From the NCBI GenBank assembly GCA_022828425.1, contig CP094685.1:806001-870000 (forward strand): 64,000 bases of DNA, written 5' to 3'. This document shows, piece by piece, positions 35,464 to 44,410 of the stretch. Below the pieces are notes generated by a model, which saw nothing but the letters and a program-made list of their open reading frames with translations, was not told the origin of the DNA and ran no database searches. This DNA comes from Candidatus Thiothrix sulfatifontis (GTDB taxonomy: Bacteria; Pseudomonadota; Gammaproteobacteria; Thiotrichales; Thiotrichaceae). A program made the position numbers and the translations under genes. The stretch's first letter is position 1; each line of letters starts with the position of its first letter.

Positions 35464-36990
35464 ATGAACGACACCATCAGCCAAGACAGCATCAACAAAG
35501 CCCTGTGGGCAGCCTGCGATACCTTTCGCGGTACGATCAGTGCCGACACGTACAAAGATTTCATCCTCACCATGCTGTTCCTCAAGTACATCTCAGATGT
35601 GTGGCAGGGTCATTACGAACGCTATCAGGCGGAGTACGGCGATGAGCCGGAACTGATTACCGAAATGATGAAAAGCGAACGCTTTGTGCTGCCGCCTATC
35701 GCCAGTTTTTACGCTTTGTATGAGCGTCGTCACGAACCGGGTAACGGTGAGCGCATTGACCAAGCCCTGCACGCGATTGAGGAAGCCAACGGCACGAAAC
35801 TCAAGGATGCAGGCAAAAGTGTGTTCCAAGACATTTCGTTTAACACCGACAAGCTGGGCGAGGAAAAGCAGAAAAACACCATCTTGCGCCACTTGCTGGA
35901 AGATTTTGCCAAGCCGGAACTCAACCTCAAACCCAGCCGCGTGGGGACGCTGGATGTGATTGGCAACGCCTACGAGTACATGATCAAAAACTTTGCTGCC
36001 AGCGGTGGGCAAAAGGCGGGTGAGTTTTATACCCCGCCGGAAGTGTCCGATTTAATGGCGGAATTGCTTGAGCCGCAACCGGGCGACAGCATTTGTGACC
36101 CGGCGTGTGGTTCGGGGTCGTTGCTGATGAAGTGTGGGCGCAAGATCGTCGCCAACTTCGGCAGCAGGCAATACGCGCTGTACGGGCAGGAGGCGATTGG
36201 TTCTACTTGGTCGCTGGCGAAGATGAATATGTTCCTGCATGGCGAAGATAACCACAAGATTGAATGGGGCGACACTATCCGCAACCCCAAATTGCTGGAT
36301 AAAAACGGCAACCTGATGCTGTTTGACATCGTGACTGCCAACCCGCCGTTTTCATTGGACAAATGGGGGCATGACGATGCGGAAAATGACAAATTCAGCC
36401 GTTTCCGGCGTGGCATTCCGCCCAAAACCAAGGGCGACTATGCCTTCATCCTGCACATGATCGAAACGCTGAAGCCGGATACCGGGCGCATGGGCGTGGT
36501 TGTGCCGCATGGGGTATTGTTCCGGGGTTCATCCGAGGGGCAAATCCGCCAGAAGCTGATTGAGGAAAACTTGCTGGATGCGGTGATTGGTTTGCCGGAA
36601 AAGCTGTTTTACGGTACGGGCATTCCGGCGGCGATCCTGCTGTTTCGCAAGGATAAGCACGATACCAGTGTGTTGTTCATTGATGCCAGCCGCGAGTGCA
36701 AGGCGGGCAAGAACCAGAACTTGCTGACGGCGGAGAATATCCGCAAAGTGCTGGAGACGTACCAGACCGGGAAAAGCGTGGAGAAATACGCCTACCTCGC
36801 CAGCCTTGCTGAAATCCGCGAGAACGACTACAACCTCAATATTCCGCGCTACGTCGATACCTTTGAGGAAGAGGAAACCATTGATTTGATAGCGGTACGG
36901 CGCGAGCGGTTGCAACTGCAACAGCAGTTGGCGGCGTTGGAAACGGAGATGGCGGGGTATTTGGAGGAGTTGGGGTATGACTCAAAATAG
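35464..36990 (+). CDS. hsdM: Type I restriction-modification system, methyltransferase subunit HsdM
   Basis: 508 residues, full length. N-terminal HsdM domain: INKALWAACDTFRGTI, YKDFILTMLFLKYISDVW. Methyltransferase motifs: GEFYTPPEVSDLMAEL, SAM site DPACGSGSLLMK, catalytic NPPFSLDKWG, and KGDYAFILHMI. The C-terminal helices end LQQQLAALETEMAGYLEELGY. Makes N6-methyladenine with HsdS. Unlike the common hsdM-hsdS overlap, here a palindrome and a YhcG-like gene lie between hsdM and hsdS. Confidence 0.96.
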   Translation: MNDTISQDSINKALWAACDTFRGTISADTYKDFILTMLFLKYISDVWQGHYERYQAEYGDEPELITEMMKSERFVLPPIASFYALYERRHEPGNGERIDQALHAIEEANGTKLKDAGKSVFQDISFNTDKLGEEKQKNTILRHLLEDFAKPELNLKPSRVGTLDVIGNAYEYMIKNFAASGGQKAGEFYTPPEVSDLMAELLEPQPGDSICDPACGSGSLLMKCGRKIVANFGSRQYALYGQEAIGSTWSLAKMNMFLHGEDNHKIEWGDTIRNPKLLDKNGNLMLFDIVTANPPFSLDKWGHDDAENDKFSRFRRGIPPKTKGDYAFILHMIETLKPDTGRMGVVVPHGVLFRGSSEGQIRQKLIEENLLDAVIGLPEKLFYGTGIPAAILLFRKDKHDTSVLFIDASRECKAGKNQNLLTAENIRKVLETYQTGKSVEKYAYLASLAEIRENDYNLNIPRYVDTFEEEETIDLIAVRRERLQLQQQLAALETEMAGYLEELGYDSK

Positions 36991-37038
36991 AAATGTAGCG
37001 GCATGTTTGGGTAGATGGGAAAACATCTACAGCCCAGA

Positions 37039-37065
37039 TTGTAACTACGGCGAATCTGCCATAAT
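37039..37065 (+). promoter_or_regulatory. Possible promoter in front of the YhcG-like and hsdS genes
   Basis: ttgtaa (37039-37044) and cataat (37060-37065) are separated by 15 bases, shorter than ideal. It lies in the 138-base gap after hsdM, with a 28-base palindrome starting 12 bases downstream, where an operator would sit. Confidence 0.35.
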
Positions 37066-37076
37066 TAGGCGTGCAA

Positions 37077-37104
37077 ACCATTTTCGTGACGTCACGAAAA
37101 TGGT
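37077..37104. promoter_or_regulatory. 28-base perfect palindrome between hsdM and the YhcG-like gene
   Basis: The sequence is its own reverse complement over 28 bases with no spacer, centred on ttcgtgacgtcacgaa. It starts 87 bases after the hsdM stop and ends 25 bases before the next ATG. It could be an operator for a dimeric repressor, a recognition site, or an mRNA stem. Confidence 0.7.
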
Positions 37105-37128
37105 CAATATTCACCCGGTATTCGAGCT

Positions 37129-37599
37129 ATGAAACCAATCTCCCGAAAACATGACATCATCAGCAACCTGCAACAGTTCCTGTTGGAATCGGGCAAGGGA
37201 TTTGCATTTGTGGGGCGCAAGCAACGCATCCGTATCGAAGATCGGAATTTCTACATTGATCTGGTGTTTTACAACATCAAACTCAGATGCTTTCTGCTGA
37301 TTAATCTCAAGCTGGGCAAACTTACGCATCAGGATGTGGAGAAAATGGATACCTACATTCACATCTATGACCAGCACCACAAGGAGGAGGAGGATAACCC
37401 GACGATTGGGCTGGTATTGTGCAGCCAGAAAAGCGAAGTAGTGGTTAAGTATTCGGTTCTCACTGATAGCCAGCAATTGTTCGCTTCCAAATACCTGCCC
37501 TATCTGCCAACGGAAGCAGAACTCAAACGCGAGTTGGAGTGTGAACGGGGATTGGTGGGATGGCAAATCGAAGAAAGCAGGGGGATTTATGCTGTCTGA
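37129..37599 (+). CDS. YhcG/DUF1016 C-terminal PD-(D/E)xK nuclease-like domain, N-terminus missing and motif residue altered
   Basis: 156 residues matching only the C-terminal half of YhcG-family proteins: IISNLQQFLLESGKGFAFVG, IEDRNFYIDLVFYN, GKLTHQDVEKMD, NPTIGLVLCSQKSEVVVKYS, and FASKYLPYLPTEAELKREL. The DUF1016 N-terminal domain is absent, and only 138 bases separate it from hsdM. In the family the nuclease motif reads as IDLK; here it is INLK (codon AAT instead of GAT), so catalysis is doubtful. Its stop overlaps hsdS by 11 bases, so it may survive as a DNA-binding or coupling protein, or be a decaying gene. Confidence 0.77.
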   Translation: MKPISRKHDIISNLQQFLLESGKGFAFVGRKQRIRIEDRNFYIDLVFYNIKLRCFLLINLKLGKLTHQDVEKMDTYIHIYDQHHKEEEDNPTIGLVLCSQKSEVVVKYSVLTDSQQLFASKYLPYLPTEAELKRELECERGLVGWQIEESRGIYAV

Positions 37600-38803
37600 G
37601 GAGTGGAGGATCGGAATAATAAAAGATTTGGCTGACACGGTGATGGGCTACGCATTTAAAAGTACAGATTTTGTTTCCGATGGTGTTCCATTGTTGAGGA
37701 TGGGAAATCTCTATCAAAATACATTGGATTTAAGACGAGATACAGTATATTTGCCAAAAACTTACAAAGATACATATGCAAGATTCATAGTCAGATCAGG
37801 TGATCTTGTTATGTCTATGACTGGCACGATGGGCAAGCGTGACTATGGCTTCACCGTTCAAATACCAGATAGTGCACCAGAATCATTACTAAACCAACGT
37901 GTTATGAAATTCGTTCCTAAGAAAGAGTCAAATTCAGAATATCTATTAAATCTTCTCAGGAGTGAGATTCTGTTGTCTAAGCTGTACTCATTTCCGGGGG
38001 GCACAAAGCAAGCAAACTTATCGGCAAAACAAGTTCAGGATCTACCAGTTCTTATTCCCCCACTCCCCGAACAAAAGAAAATCGCCCAAATCCTCTCCAC
38101 TTGGGACAAAGCCATCACCACCACCGAACAACTTCTTGCCAACAGCCAGCAGCAGAAAAAAGCCCTGATGCAGCAATTGCTGACTGGGAAGAAGCGGTTG
38201 CAGGGGTTTGGGGGCGAGTTCAAACGTTCATATCTCTCTGATCTTGCCAAAATTGACGCTAAAAGTTTAGGGAATAAAACGCCTACAGATTTTGAGTTTC
38301 AATATATTTCATTATCAGACGTAAACGCTGGACGAATAGCAGATAACATAGAGTGTCACAAATTTCATAATGCACCAAGTCGAGCTAGGCGCATTGTATC
38401 TGAAGGTGACATTCTTCTTGCAACAGTACGTCCTAATCTCCAAGGCTTTGTCAAAATTACTAAAGAGTATTCTGACTGTATAGCTTCTACAGGATTTTCT
38501 GTGCTTTCACCGAAAAAAGGTGTTTGTGGTAGTTACTTATATCATTACTTATTTGGTGCTCATATCACGGGACAAATAAATGCATTGGTTGTTGGAACAA
38601 ACTATCCCGCAATTAATTCCTCTGATGTTGCTGGGTTATTGATCTATTATCCAGAGTATGAAGAACAGGAAAAAATTGCAGAATTTTTAAATAACTGTGA
38701 TTCAACACTATCGGTTTTGCAGCAAAAACTTGAGGGTTTGAAGCAGGAGAAGAAAGCCCTGATGCAGCAGTTGTTGACGGGAAAACGGCGGGTGAAAGTA
38801 TGA
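37589..38803 (+). CDS. hsdS: Type I restriction-modification system, specificity subunit HsdS
   Basis: 405 residues with two target recognition domains, each followed by a matching coiled coil: PPLPEQKKIAQILSTWDKAI ... KKALMQQLLTGKKRL after the first and EQEKIAEFLNNCDSTL ... KKALMQQLLTGKRRV after the second. Both TRDs are AT-rich against GC-richer linkers, as expected from domain exchange. I place the start at the ATG 37589 (MLSEEWRIG), overlapping the preceding gene. Determines the DNA target for HsdM and HsdR. Confidence 0.95.
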   Translation: MLSEEWRIGIIKDLADTVMGYAFKSTDFVSDGVPLLRMGNLYQNTLDLRRDTVYLPKTYKDTYARFIVRSGDLVMSMTGTMGKRDYGFTVQIPDSAPESLLNQRVMKFVPKKESNSEYLLNLLRSEILLSKLYSFPGGTKQANLSAKQVQDLPVLIPPLPEQKKIAQILSTWDKAITTTEQLLANSQQQKKALMQQLLTGKKRLQGFGGEFKRSYLSDLAKIDAKSLGNKTPTDFEFQYISLSDVNAGRIADNIECHKFHNAPSRARRIVSEGDILLATVRPNLQGFVKITKEYSDCIASTGFSVLSPKKGVCGSYLYHYLFGAHITGQINALVVGTNYPAINSSDVAGLLIYYPEYEEQEKIAEFLNNCDSTLSVLQQKLEGLKQEKKALMQQLLTGKRRVKV

Positions 38804-38813
38804 GGAAATACGT

Positions 38814-39932
38814 ATGTTGACATACCCGATTAAAATCGAAGGACTCAAAGGCGTAGGCAGCGTCGAGTTGAACTTACAGGAAAACCAGCGGGTTTATACC
38901 CTGATAGGGGCGAATGGTGTTGGTAAAACCAAGACGCTAGAAGCATTGTTTCAGATTTTGTTGGCAACTAATGATGAATTTATAAAAAAAACCCAAGCTC
39001 TAGGTATTAATTGGTGTTTCAAAGGATTGATAGCCGACAGTGTTTTGTCTTTAACCGCTCAGAGTACTGCAAAACAAGCATCACATGTTTTACAGATGCA
39101 AAAAAGTTCTCTTGCTACGCACAACCTACCGATTGTGTTTCTTGCTTCCCAAAACCGGGGATTTATTCAACACGACAACAAACCTGCCCAAGCTATTGGG
39201 ACGCTAGAACAACGCCGTAATGCCTATTTCCAGCGTTTGATTCAAGGCATGAACAACAATTTCACCAGCCTGAATATGGATACGGGCATTGAAGAATGGT
39301 TTGTCACCCTAGCCCAATCCGCTAACCCTTACCAAAAGCAGGAAGATAACCGCGACATCGAAATCCGTGTAGTACTGGAGTTGCTAAACAAAATCGACAG
39401 CCGCATCGACCCCAAATACATGCAAATCAGCGGTGATGGTCGGGTCAATCTGAAAATTGATGGTCAGCCGCGTGAGCTTTCCCATCTGAGTACCGGCTTT
39501 GCCTCCATCCTGAAAATGCTACAGGCGATTGTGTCCGGTTACGGCTATTTCACCAATGAAACCCGCTTGCAACAGGTGAAGGGTATCGTGCTGATTGACG
39601 AAATCGAAAGCCACCTGCATCTGTCTTGGCAAGCAAAAATCATCCCCTTGCTCAAACACTTATTCCCGAATACCACCTTTTACATCACCACCCATTCTTC
39701 CATCGTGCTGTCACAGCTAAAGGCAGGAGAAGCCTATCGCCTGCAACGCGATACCGATGGCGTGGTGCGTACCCAAGCGATTACTTCACCCAATACCACC
39801 TCGTTGATTGATGTGCTGCAAGAAGCCTTTGATATTGATCTAAATCGTCTGAAGCTGGACAGTCTCGTTCCCGCTGATCAACAACAAGCGAAACAACAGT
39901 TGTTGAATCTGATCAATGGGCAAGGGGTTTAA
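38814..39932 (+). CDS. OLD-like AAA/ABC-type ATPase, partner of the downstream PIN nuclease
   Basis: 372 residues, SMC/RecF-like ATPase domain. Walker A LIGANGVGKTKTLEAL (about 31-46), signature LSHLSTGFASILK, Walker B KGIVLIDEIESHLHLSWQ and the switch histidine FYITTHSSIVL. The segment about 38960-39150 is AT-rich. The stop codon abuts the PIN gene ATG without a gap. Known defence systems pair such ATPases with toxic nucleases (for example PARIS, with a TOPRIM partner); here the partner is a PIN domain. Function inferred. Confidence 0.87.
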   Translation: MLTYPIKIEGLKGVGSVELNLQENQRVYTLIGANGVGKTKTLEALFQILLATNDEFIKKTQALGINWCFKGLIADSVLSLTAQSTAKQASHVLQMQKSSLATHNLPIVFLASQNRGFIQHDNKPAQAIGTLEQRRNAYFQRLIQGMNNNFTSLNMDTGIEEWFVTLAQSANPYQKQEDNRDIEIRVVLELLNKIDSRIDPKYMQISGDGRVNLKIDGQPRELSHLSTGFASILKMLQAIVSGYGYFTNETRLQQVKGIVLIDEIESHLHLSWQAKIIPLLKHLFPNTTFYITTHSSIVLSQLKAGEAYRLQRDTDGVVRTQAITSPNTTSLIDVLQEAFDIDLNRLKLDSLVPADQQQAKQQLLNLINGQGV

Positions 39933-40388
39933 ATGACCATGCGCAAGGTTTTATTAGACGCAAACTTATTGATCGCCGCCTTGGATGACGGTAGCACAAC
40001 TTCCGAAACCGAACGTACCAAAGCCAAGCAGACTTTGGCAGCCTTATTGAGCAATGAGGAGGTGACGCTGATTATCACCCCATTGATTCGCTACGAAGTG
40101 CTGCGCGGCATTGGCTGGCAAGATCAGGTACGTTTTGCCCAGTTGAAACAATCACTGGATGGTTTGACCGAGTTGGATGTTAATCGCAATGTCTCCGAAC
40201 TGGCAGCCAACTTATTCCGCTTTGACCGTGCAGAGAATACAGACCAGCAACGCAATATTGAAAAGCGCAAGTTTGATGTGTTCCACCTTGCCAGCGCCAA
40301 GTGCCACGATTTGGAACTGGCATCGCAAGATTCAGACATCGCCGGATTGCAAGGTTTGTATGAGCGTTATACGCAGGCAATCTCATGA
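39933..40388 (+). CDS. PIN-domain ribonuclease-like protein
   Basis: 151 residues. All acidic PIN residues appear present: RKVLLDANLLIAALDD (first Asp), TPLIRYEVLRGIGW (Glu), KRKFDVFHLASAK (Asp) and LASQDSDIAGL (Asp). PIN proteins cut RNA. It follows the ATPase gene with no gap, which suggests co-translation and a joint function such as an ATPase-gated RNase. It may alternatively be a toxin whose antitoxin is not evident; no small antitoxin gene is nearby. Confidence 0.85.
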   Translation: MTMRKVLLDANLLIAALDDGSTTSETERTKAKQTLAALLSNEEVTLIITPLIRYEVLRGIGWQDQVRFAQLKQSLDGLTELDVNRNVSELAANLFRFDRAENTDQQRNIEKRKFDVFHLASAKCHDLELASQDSDIAGLQGLYERYTQAIS

Positions 40389-40434
40389 AACGATCACGAA
40401 TTCAGCAATCTACATCTTCTTCAGTGAGCCAACC

Positions 40435-41127
40435 ATGCTAATTTTTAACTGCACCAAAGCCGCCACCGAGTTTTTCACTGTCACCCGCAAAGGCGTGAAG
40501 CAATCGTTTGTACACGCACCGCCTAACAAAGACATCGCCGCAGATGGTCAATACCTGCAAAATGACGAAGGCAAGCCGACGCTGGCTTTCCAGTGGGTAC
40601 TGCACGCCATCACGGTCAAGCGCAAACATTGCCTGATAGCGATGGAAGTCAACACCCGTTTCAGCGTTATCCTCACCGCCATGCCCAAAGGCAATCCCGA
40701 TGCGTTCATTGACCGCTTCAAACCCCGCCTGCTGGATCAGCTATTCGGGTTTGCGTTGCAATCTGGCATCTTGAAGGAAGAGCAGTTTGCCATGTTCATT
40801 AACGAATTCATGGTGCAAGCTGCTGATATTTTCTTGTGCCAACGTTCCGATCGCAGCGTACAAGCTCATATCAACGATGTGGTTTCACAGTTCACCGAAA
40901 CCGTAGATGCCAGCGGGTACGTGCCGGATAACGACCGTGAAATGCTGCATTTCAGCAGTTACATCAACCGTCTATTGCGTAAAACTAAGCAAAGCAGGGA
41001 CTATACCCAGCCAGATGAGCAAATGCTGTTGTTCTGGTTACAGCAATTTTGCGGTTTCACATCAGAACAGGCGGCGGGCATCAAGCAACATTTTTCTGAC
41101 CTGCACCGCCGCAGTTTTGGGGGATAA
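40435..41127 (+). CDS. DUF6933-like protein of unknown function
   Basis: 230 residues. It starts MLIFNCTKAATEFFTVTRKG, then HAPPNKDIAADGQYLQNDEGK, QWVLHAITVKRKHCLIAME, and NTRFSVILTAMPKGNPDAF, which I associate with DUF6933, though not firmly. The C-terminal half (FSSYINRLLRKTKQSRDYTQ) looks helical. Its stop lies 3 bases before hsdR, so it is part of the type I operon. The open frame extends upstream inside the PIN gene; the ATG at 40435 is the natural start. Confidence 0.6.
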   Translation: MLIFNCTKAATEFFTVTRKGVKQSFVHAPPNKDIAADGQYLQNDEGKPTLAFQWVLHAITVKRKHCLIAMEVNTRFSVILTAMPKGNPDAFIDRFKPRLLDQLFGFALQSGILKEEQFAMFINEFMVQAADIFLCQRSDRSVQAHINDVVSQFTETVDASGYVPDNDREMLHFSSYINRLLRKTKQSRDYTQPDEQMLLFWLQQFCGFTSEQAAGIKQHFSDLHRRSFGG

Positions 41128-41130
41128 ATA

Positions 41131-44100
41131 ATGCCAGCCTTGCCACGCTTCCAAGAAGAATACAGTGCCAAACTCCCCGCCTTGGCACTGTTGAGCCAAT
41201 TGGGTTGGTCATTCCTCTCTCCGCAACAGGCCGTGATTGCCCGCCACGGTCACTACGATCAAGTGGTGTTGCGCGACATCTTGCGTAGCGAATTGCAAAA
41301 ACGTCGTTTTATCTTCGCCGGTCGTGAATACGCCCTGTCGAGCCACGCGCTGGATAACCTGATTGCCGAAGTGTGCAGCCCCGCCCTCAACGAAGGTTTG
41401 CTGTCTGCTAACGAAAAGCTCTACAACCATCTGCTGTATGGCATTTCCATCAGCGAATTTGTCGACGGCAAAAAAGCCAACCCGACCATTGCCCTGATCG
41501 ACTGGCACAACCCCGCCAACAACCATTTCAGCTTTACCGAAGAATTCAGCATTACCCGCGCTGGCGGTGTCGATACGCGCCGCCCGGACATCGTGTGTTT
41601 CGTCAACGGCATCCCACTGGTGGTGATTGAAGCCAAACGCCCCAATGGTTACGCGAAAAAAGCCCCGACCATCGACGAAGGCATTTCACAAAGCCTGCGC
41701 AACCAACGCCCCGACGAAATCCCGCACCTGTTCGCCTACAGCCAATTATTGCTCTCCATCAATGGCGCAGAAGGCCGTTACGCAACCTGTGCCACCCCCA
41801 CCAAATTCTGGTCAGCATGGCGCGAGGAAGACATCAGCCCTGCGGAAATGCACGCCATCAAAAACCGCCCGCTGACCGCACTGCAAACCGAACTCCTGTT
41901 TGCCCACCGCACTGCCCAAGATTGGGCGTGGTATCAGGCTTGGAGTGCCGCTGAATTGGCAGTGACGGGTCAAGATCACCTGCTGATCAGTCTGTTACAG
42001 CCGCAACGCTTGCTGGAAATGGTGCGGTTTTACATCCTGTTCGACAAAAAGGTTGGCAAAATTGTTGCGCGTTATCAGCAGGTATTCGGTATCAAACGGC
42101 TGATTGAGCGTATCAACACGCAACGCCCAGACAGCGGACGCGAAGGCGGCGTTATCTGGCACACCACCGGCTCAGGCAAATCCTTCACAATGGTATTCTT
42201 AAGCAAAGCCCTGATCCTGCACGATTCCCTCAAGCACTGCCGCATTCTGGTTGTCACCGACCGGGTAGATTTGGAAAGCCAACTCAGTAAAACCTTCACT
42301 TCCGGCGGCGAGTTAGCCAGCAAAAAAGACAAAGAAGCGGCAATGGCAACCTCCGGCAAACGCCTTGCCGAACAGATTGGCAAAGGCACGGAACGCATTA
42401 TGTTCTCCCTCATCCAGAAGTTTAACAGTGCCACCAAACTGCCCGAATGCCGCAATGCCAGCCCGAATATCATTGTGCTGATCGACGAAGGCCACCGTAG
42501 CCAAGGCGGCGAAAACCACATCCGCATGAAACAGGCATTGCCCAAAGCCGCGTTTGTGGCGTTTACTGGCACGCCCTTGCTGAAAGACGATAAGACCGAA
42601 GGCAAGTTTGGCAAGATCATTCACGCCTACACCATGCAACGCGCTGTGGATGACCAAACCGTTACGCCCTTGTTGTACGAAGAGCGCATCCCCGATCTGG
42701 ATGTCAACGAACGCGCCATTGATAGCTGGTTCGAGCGCATTACTGAAGGCTTGACCGCTGAACAAAAAACCGACCTGAAACGCAAGTTTGCCCGCAAAGG
42801 CGAAATCTACAGCGTGGATGACCGCATCCGCCTGATTGCGCTCGACATTGCTAACCACTTCGTGAAAAACATCGACGACGGCTTGAAAGGGCAACTAGCT
42901 TGCGACAGCAAAGCCTCCGCCATCAAGTACAAACAATACCTCGACGAAGCCGGGTTGTTTGAATCCGCCGTAGTCATGAGTCCACCCGATACCCGCGAAG
43001 GCAATACCGATGTGGATGAAGCCGCCTTGCCCGCCGTGACTAAATGGTGGAAAGACAATATCGGTTCAACCGACGAACAAACCTACACCAAAGCCATCAT
43101 TGAGCGTTTCGACAAAGACGAGGCGTTGAAGCTGCTGATTGTGGTAGACAAGCTGCTGACGGGGTTCGACGAACCGAAAAACACCGTGCTGTATATCGAC
43201 AAGCCGTTAAAGCAACACAACCTGATCCAAGCGATTGCGCGGGTGAACCGTTTGCACCCGCTGAAAAAGTTCGGTTTGCTGATCGACTATCGCGGCATTC
43301 TGGCGGAACTCGATACCACCCTCCAGAAATATCAGGATTTGGCGGCGCGTACCCAAGGCGGTTACGACATCAATGATATTGCGGGTTTGTATAGCCAGAT
43401 GAGTACCGAATACAAACGTTTGCCGCAACTTTACAAAACCTTGTGGGCGATTTTTGCTGGGGTTAAGAATAAGCACGACATTGAGCAATTGCGGCAAGTG
43501 TTAGTGCCGAAAATGGTGGAGCAAAGCGACGAGTTGGTCGATGCCAACCTCAAAGTGCGCGAAGACTTCTACGAAGCCCTGACCGCCTTCGCCAGTTGCC
43601 TGAAAGTCGCGCTGCAATCTGCCACCTTCTTTGCCGATACCAGTTTCAGCGATGCTGACCGCCGCCATTACAAAGAAACCCTCAAGCAATTTTCCAGCCT
43701 GGGCCAATTGGCAAAACAAGACGCAGGCGAAACCATCCAGTACGACCAGTACGCCGCGCAGGTAAAAAAGCTGTTGGACAAGCACGTGGTCGGCGTTGAC
43801 ATCAAAGACGCACAAGGCGTTTACGAAGTGAACAAAATGGGGCAAAAGCAAGCCCCTGAAGATTGGAGCGCGGACAAAACCCGCAACGAAACCGACATTA
43901 TCAAAACCCGCGTGACCCGCATGATCGAGCAGGATTTGCGCGATGACCCTTACGCGCAGGAAGCCTTTTCCAAACTGCTACGCCAAGCTATTGCGAACGC
44001 AGAAAAGTTGTTCGATCACCCGCTCAAGCAATACCTGTTATTCCACGATTTTGCCGAGCAAGTGCAGCAACGGCGCGTACCGGATATGCCGAATGTGTTT

Positions 44101-44406
44101 GTAGGCAATCACCACGCGCAGGCGTATTTCGGCGTGTTCAAACAAACCTTGCCGGAAGTATTCACGGCTGCTGATCAAGCCACGCAAGACCAATGGGTGC
44201 AACTCGCCTTCGGACTGGATGCGCATGTGGAACAATCCGTCGCCGAACATTCCATCAACCCGCAAAACATCGAAGCCGACATCCGTAAAAAACTGCTGCC
44301 GCTGCTGTTCAAAGAGTGCAAAGCGATTGGCGGTGGCATGGATCAGGCTAAAGCAATGGTTGAACGGGTAGTGCAGATTGTGCGCGTAGGCTTGAGTGGG
44401 ATGTAA
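41131..44406 (+). CDS. hsdR: Type I restriction-modification system, restriction and translocase subunit HsdR
   Basis: 1091 residues, full length. The N-terminal endonuclease domain has RPDIVCFVNGIPLVVIEAKRP (the Asp and E-x-K of PD-(D/E)xK). Translocase motifs: Walker A WHTTGSGKSFTMV, VTDRVDLESQL, IVLIDEGHRSQGG, AFTGTPLLK, LLTGFDEP and QAIARVNRLHP. The C-terminal region is HsdR-type helical. Translocates DNA with ATP and cuts far from the site. Site GGGGGAT before the ATG. Nothing suggests inactivation. Confidence 0.97.
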   Translation: MPALPRFQEEYSAKLPALALLSQLGWSFLSPQQAVIARHGHYDQVVLRDILRSELQKRRFIFAGREYALSSHALDNLIAEVCSPALNEGLLSANEKLYNHLLYGISISEFVDGKKANPTIALIDWHNPANNHFSFTEEFSITRAGGVDTRRPDIVCFVNGIPLVVIEAKRPNGYAKKAPTIDEGISQSLRNQRPDEIPHLFAYSQLLLSINGAEGRYATCATPTKFWSAWREEDISPAEMHAIKNRPLTALQTELLFAHRTAQDWAWYQAWSAAELAVTGQDHLLISLLQPQRLLEMVRFYILFDKKVGKIVARYQQVFGIKRLIERINTQRPDSGREGGVIWHTTGSGKSFTMVFLSKALILHDSLKHCRILVVTDRVDLESQLSKTFTSGGELASKKDKEAAMATSGKRLAEQIGKGTERIMFSLIQKFNSATKLPECRNASPNIIVLIDEGHRSQGGENHIRMKQALPKAAFVAFTGTPLLKDDKTEGKFGKIIHAYTMQRAVDDQTVTPLLYEERIPDLDVNERAIDSWFERITEGLTAEQKTDLKRKFARKGEIYSVDDRIRLIALDIANHFVKNIDDGLKGQLACDSKASAIKYKQYLDEAGLFESAVVMSPPDTREGNTDVDEAALPAVTKWWKDNIGSTDEQTYTKAIIERFDKDEALKLLIVVDKLLTGFDEPKNTVLYIDKPLKQHNLIQAIARVNRLHPLKKFGLLIDYRGILAELDTTLQKYQDLAARTQGGYDINDIAGLYSQMSTEYKRLPQLYKTLWAIFAGVKNKHDIEQLRQVLVPKMVEQSDELVDANLKVREDFYEALTAFASCLKVALQSATFFADTSFSDADRRHYKETLKQFSSLGQLAKQDAGETIQYDQYAAQVKKLLDKHVVGVDIKDAQGVYEVNKMGQKQAPEDWSADKTRNETDIIKTRVTRMIEQDLRDDPYAQEAFSKLLRQAIANAEKLFDHPLKQYLLFHDFAEQVQQRRVPDMPNVFVGNHHAQAYFGVFKQTLPEVFTAADQATQDQWVQLAFGLDAHVEQSVAEHSINPQNIEADIRKKLLPLLFKECKAIGGGMDQAKAMVERVVQIVRVGLSGM

Positions 44407-44410
44407 GCAG

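Noticed and set aside
34044-38803. Phase-variable HsdS shufflon
   Set aside because: There are two hsdS-like genes but no invertase and no evident inverted repeats between them.
38814-40388. PARIS (AriA/AriB) system
   Set aside because: The ATPase is similar in class, but the second gene is a PIN protein, not a TOPRIM/DUF4435 protein.
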